NCBI GenBank assembly: GCA_036522155.1
Contig: DATDGI010000243.1
Coordinates: 1-8,685, forward strand
Direction: 5' to 3'
Length of the DNA: 8,685 nucleotides
From: UBA9676 sp036522155
GTDB lineage: Bacteria; Actinomycetota; Actinomycetes; Streptosporangiales; Streptosporangiaceae
Shown here piece by piece: positions 7,069 to 8,685 of this stretch (position 1 is its first letter; every line of letters starts with the position of its first letter). The notes under the pieces are model-generated. The model worked only from the letters and a program-made list of their open reading frames with translations, searched no databases and was not told the origin of the DNA. A program made the translations under genes and the position numbers.

Positions 7069-7091
7069 TTCCGTGCTTATTCAGATACACT
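7063..7091 (+). promoter_or_regulatory. Putative housekeeping-type promoter for the DUF397 genes
   Basis: GTGACT (7063-7068) matches four of six -35 positions and TACACT (7086-7091) four of six -10 positions, with a 17-base spacer. The patch is clearly AT-richer than its surroundings and lies in the only gap between the glycosyltransferase stop and the first DUF397 gene. The first start codon follows about 40 bases after the -10 box. Confidence 0.5.
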
Positions 7092-7118
7092 TCGTTATTA
7101 GCGCAGTACAGAGAGGAA

Positions 7119-7320
7119 CGGAGGTGCCTCATGGACCGCTCCGGCCTAGCCTGGCGCAAGAGCCGTCACTCCGCTGCCCACAGCCACTGCGTCGAGGTGG
7201 CCGTCACCGGCGAGCGCGGACTCCTGGTGCGTGACTCCAAGGACCCGGGCGGCCCGGTGCTGGCCCTCACGCCCGCGCAGTGGCGGGCCTTCGTGGCCGG
7301 CATCAAGAACGGCATGTACG
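7119..7320 (+). repeat. Tandem duplication, copy 1 (DUF397 gene with ribosome site)
   Basis: This copy matches 7349-7551 at an offset of 230-231 bases, including the ribosome binding site and almost the whole gene. The longest identical run is 43 bases (7250-7292 against 7481-7523). Divergence rises towards the 3' end. Confidence 0.85.
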
Positions 7321-7325
7321 CCTGA
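7131..7325 (+). CDS. DUF397 family small protein, copy 1
   Basis: A 64-residue protein with the DUF397 signature: W8-R-K-S-R-H-S near the start, C20-VEVA, the central LLVRDSKDP segment, and LTPAQWRAF near the end. GGAGG at 7120-7124 precedes the ATG by six bases. DUF397 proteins are small cytosolic proteins of actinomycetes. They are usually encoded beside a helix-turn-helix regulator of the WhiJ type and are thought to modulate it during development or antibiotic production; their biochemical action is not established. No such regulator lies in this window, so this pair may serve a regulator elsewhere. The gene is probably transcribed from the promoter just upstream together with copy 2, which begins 36 bases after its stop. 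Confidence 0.93.
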   Translation: MDRSGLAWRKSRHSAAHSHCVEVAVTGERGLLVRDSKDPGGPVLALTPAQWRAFVAGIKNGMYA

Positions 7326-7348
7326 CCTACAACTACCTGCACATCCCG

Positions 7349-7551
7349 CGGAGGTGCCCCGATGGATCGGTCCAGTCTGGCCTGGCGGAAGAGCCGTCAC
7401 TCCGGTGCCCACGGGCACTGCGTCGAGGTGGCCGTCACCAGCGAGCGCGGACTCCTGGTCCGTGACTCCAAGGACCCGGACGGCCCGGTGCTGGCCCTCA
7501 CGCCCGCGCAGTGGCGGGCCTTCATCGCGGGCCTCAGGGGCGGCGCCTACG
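7349..7551 (+). repeat. Tandem duplication, copy 2 (DUF397 gene with ribosome site)
   Basis: Second copy of the 7119-7320 unit. There is a one-base length difference between the ribosome site and the start codon. Most of the remaining differences are single bases. Confidence 0.85.
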
Positions 7552-7565
7552 GCGGTACCCCCTGA
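7362..7565 (+). CDS. DUF397 family small protein, copy 2
   Basis: A 67-residue paralogue of the preceding gene. It is identical at 53 of 64 aligned positions, with only five changes in the first 54 residues and a diverged, slightly longer C-terminus (RGGAYGGTP). The same W-R-K-S-R-H-S, C20 and LTPAQWRAF landmarks are present. GGAGG at 7350-7354 lies seven bases before the ATG. No promoter-like AT-rich patch lies in the 36-base gap, so it is probably co-transcribed with copy 1. The close match at the DNA level points to a recent duplication or gene conversion. As with copy 1, no partner helix-turn-helix regulator is visible within the window. Confidence 0.92.
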   Translation: MDRSSLAWRKSRHSGAHGHCVEVAVTSERGLLVRDSKDPDGPVLALTPAQWRAFIAGLRGGAYGGTP

Positions 7566-7651
7566 CCAGGCGCCGTCACCGGTCCGGGCTGCACCGGGCG
7601 CCCGCCCGGGCGGCACGCAGGGCTGCCCCGGACCTGGGCTCGCCGGCCGCG

Positions 7652-7771
7652 GTGTTCGCCGATGACGTCCGCCGCGCGGTCCGGTACGAGCGCGGGCTGG
7701 CGTTGAAGTTCGCCTTCGTCCTCCTCCTGGTCGCCGCGGCCGTGCTGGCCCGTATCTACCTGTTCGCCTGA
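7652..7771 (+). CDS. Possible small single-span membrane protein
   Basis: A GTG-started frame of 39 residues: an N-terminal charged stretch (FADDVRRAVRYERG) followed by one strong hydrophobic segment, about residues 17-38 (ALKFAFVLLLVAAAVLARIYLF), ending at a TGA. The charge-then-hydrophobic order looks like a real membrane anchor rather than a random GC-rich frame. The frame stays open upstream to an ATG at 7511, but that part would overlap the second DUF397 gene and is arginine-rich shadow-like sequence. No clear ribosome site precedes the GTG, so the start is uncertain, and a non-standard start near 7562 coupled to the DUF397 stop is possible. Family and role are unknown. It could be non-coding. 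Confidence 0.4.
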   Translation: MFADDVRRAVRYERGLALKFAFVLLLVAAAVLARIYLFA

Positions 7772-7773
7772 CC

Positions 7774-7809
7774 CGCGCCGGCGTGGCGCGCCGGTCCCGG
7801 CCCGGGTTT
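7774..7809 (+). terminator. GC-rich hairpins, possible terminator
   Basis: Two mutually exclusive six-pair stems can form: CGCGCC/GGCGCG (7774-7779 with 7785-7790) and CCGGCG/CGCCGG (7778-7783 with 7789-7794). They are followed by CCCG-GCC-CGGG (7797-7806 region) and TTT. The position, just after the small frame and before sbcD, suits transcription termination, but the T run is very short. The rest of the 7772-7894 gap shows no gene. Confidence 0.35.
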
Positions 7810-7894
7810 GTCGGACCCCTGCGCCATCATGTGGGCGTCCGGCTGGCCCGGGCGCACCGGGACGGCGAAGCGGCCCACGGATCGGGGCACGGCG

Positions 7895-8685
7895 ATGAGG
7901 CTGATCCACACCTCGGACTGGCATCTGGGCCGCACCCTGCACGGCGAGAGCCTGCTCGGGCATCAGGAGATCTTCCTCGACTGGCTGCTGGCTCAGGCGG
8001 TGGCCAGCCAGGCCGACGCGGTGGTGGTGGCGGGCGACATCTACGACCGGGCCGTGCCGGGCACCGACGCGGTCCGGCTGCTCGACCGGGCCCTGACCGG
8101 CTTCGCCCGCGCGGCCATCCCGGTCGTGCTGATCAGCGGGAATCACGACTCGGCGGTCCGGCTCGGGTTCGGGTCCGGGCTGAGTGAAGCGGCGGGCATC
8201 CACCTGCGCACGAAGGTCACCGACCTCGACCGGCCGGTGCTGGTCCGTGACGCCTACGGCGAGGCCGGCATCTACGGCATCCCCTACCTGCTGCCGGACG
8301 CGGTGATGGCCGAGCTCGGCGCCGGGCGCTCGCATGCCGCCGTGCTGGCGGCCGCGGCGGACCGGATCCGGGCCGACGCCGCCCGCCGTGGCCTCGCCCG
8401 CACCGTCGTGACCGCGCACGCGTTCGTCACCGGCGGCCAGGCCTGCGCATCGGAACGCGACATCCGCATCGGCGGCATCGGCGACATGCCGCTCTCCGCC
8501 CTGGCCGGGTTCAGCTACCTGGCGCTGGGCCATCTGCACGGCCAGCAGCGGGTCGAGGCCGGCCGGAACACGGCCGGGTACTCCGGCTCGCCGCTCGCCT
8601 TTTCCTTTTCCGAACGCAGCCATGTCAAGTCGGTCACCCTGGCCGAGATCGACGGGTCCGGGGCGGTCACGACCACGCTGCTGGC
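7895..8685 (+). CDS. sbcD: Exonuclease SbcD, nuclease subunit of SbcCD (3' end outside window)
   Basis: The first 263 residues of SbcD, the Mre11-type metallophosphoesterase that, with the SbcC ATPase, opens hairpins and trims protein-blocked or broken double-strand DNA ends. The five nuclease motifs are in order: SDWHLG (D8, H10), GDIYDR (D48), GNHDS (N83, H84, D85), VTAHAF (H175) and GHLHG (H213, H215), followed by SGSPLAFSFSE. Family members are about 380-400 residues, so roughly a third, mainly the C-terminal capping/dimer region, is cut off by the window edge. The ATG fits the conserved MRLIHTSDWH beginning, though the ribosome site (a G-rich stretch about ten bases upstream) is weak. 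sbcC would be expected just downstream. No link to the glycan genes is implied. Confidence 0.95.
   Translation, partial: MRLIHTSDWHLGRTLHGESLLGHQEIFLDWLLAQAVASQADAVVVAGDIYDRAVPGTDAVRLLDRALTGFARAAIPVVLISGNHDSAVRLGFGSGLSEAAGIHLRTKVTDLDRPVLVRDAYGEAGIYGIPYLLPDAVMAELGAGRSHAAVLAAAADRIRADAARRGLARTVVTAHAFVTGGQACASERDIRIGGIGDMPLSALAGFSYLALGHLHGQQRVEAGRNTAGYSGSPLAFSFSERSHVKSVTLAEIDGSGAVTTTLL

Noticed and set aside
7783..8187. 134-codon plus-strand frame over the start of sbcD
   Set aside because: It is out of frame with the clear SbcD motifs, has Arg/Gly-rich composition and has no motif of its own.
1..8685. CRISPR array, tRNA, rRNA, insertion sequence or attachment site
   Set aside because: No spaced identical repeats, cloverleaf, transposase motif or terminal inverted repeats were seen. 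The only repeats are the two 18-base coding arrays and the DUF397 duplication.

Overview
The window is uniformly very GC-rich DNA with strong third-position G/C bias, GTG starts and tightly overlapping genes. Two DUF397 genes are present, a family found mostly in filamentous actinomycetes. The source is therefore very probably a high-GC actinomycete (Streptomyces/Streptosporangiales-like); the species cannot be named from the sequence. All convincing genes are on the + strand. The long minus-strand open frames look like coding shadows.

Layout: (1) 1-2661 is a large soluble sensor histidine kinase, open at the left edge: GAF-like region, three PAS domains, coiled coil, HisKA and HATPase_c, then a Pro/Gly-rich repeat tail. 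(2) 2662-2729 is a short gap next to an AT-rich perfect palindrome at the kinase stop codon. (3) 2730-7039 is a compact four-gene run with overlaps of 11, 4 and 16 bases: a response-regulator receiver fused to a PIG-L/LmbE zinc deacetylase, a CarB-like ATP-grasp ligase, a PHP-family metallohydrolase, and a membrane-embedded processive-type family 2 glycosyltransferase. (4) 7040-7130 holds a promoter-like region with an inverted repeat over the -35 box. (5) 7131-7565 contains two tandem, recently duplicated DUF397 genes. (6) 7566-7894 holds a possible 39-residue single-span membrane protein and GC-rich hairpins. (7) 7895 to the right edge is the N-terminal two thirds of SbcD, the nuclease subunit of the SbcCD double-strand break repair complex.

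The most interesting part is 1-7039. The receiver has no DNA-binding output. It is joined directly to a deacetylase, so the neighbouring kinase could switch an enzyme on or off rather than a promoter. The downstream genes suggest a pathway in which an N-acetylated amino sugar is deacetylated, something is ligated by the ATP-grasp enzyme (possibly onto the freed amine), a phosphate or other group is removed by the PHP enzyme, and a glycan is polymerised or exported by the glycosyltransferase. The enzyme families are well supported by motifs. The pathway, substrate and product are inference. DUF397, the small membrane protein and sbcD appear to be separate transcription units.
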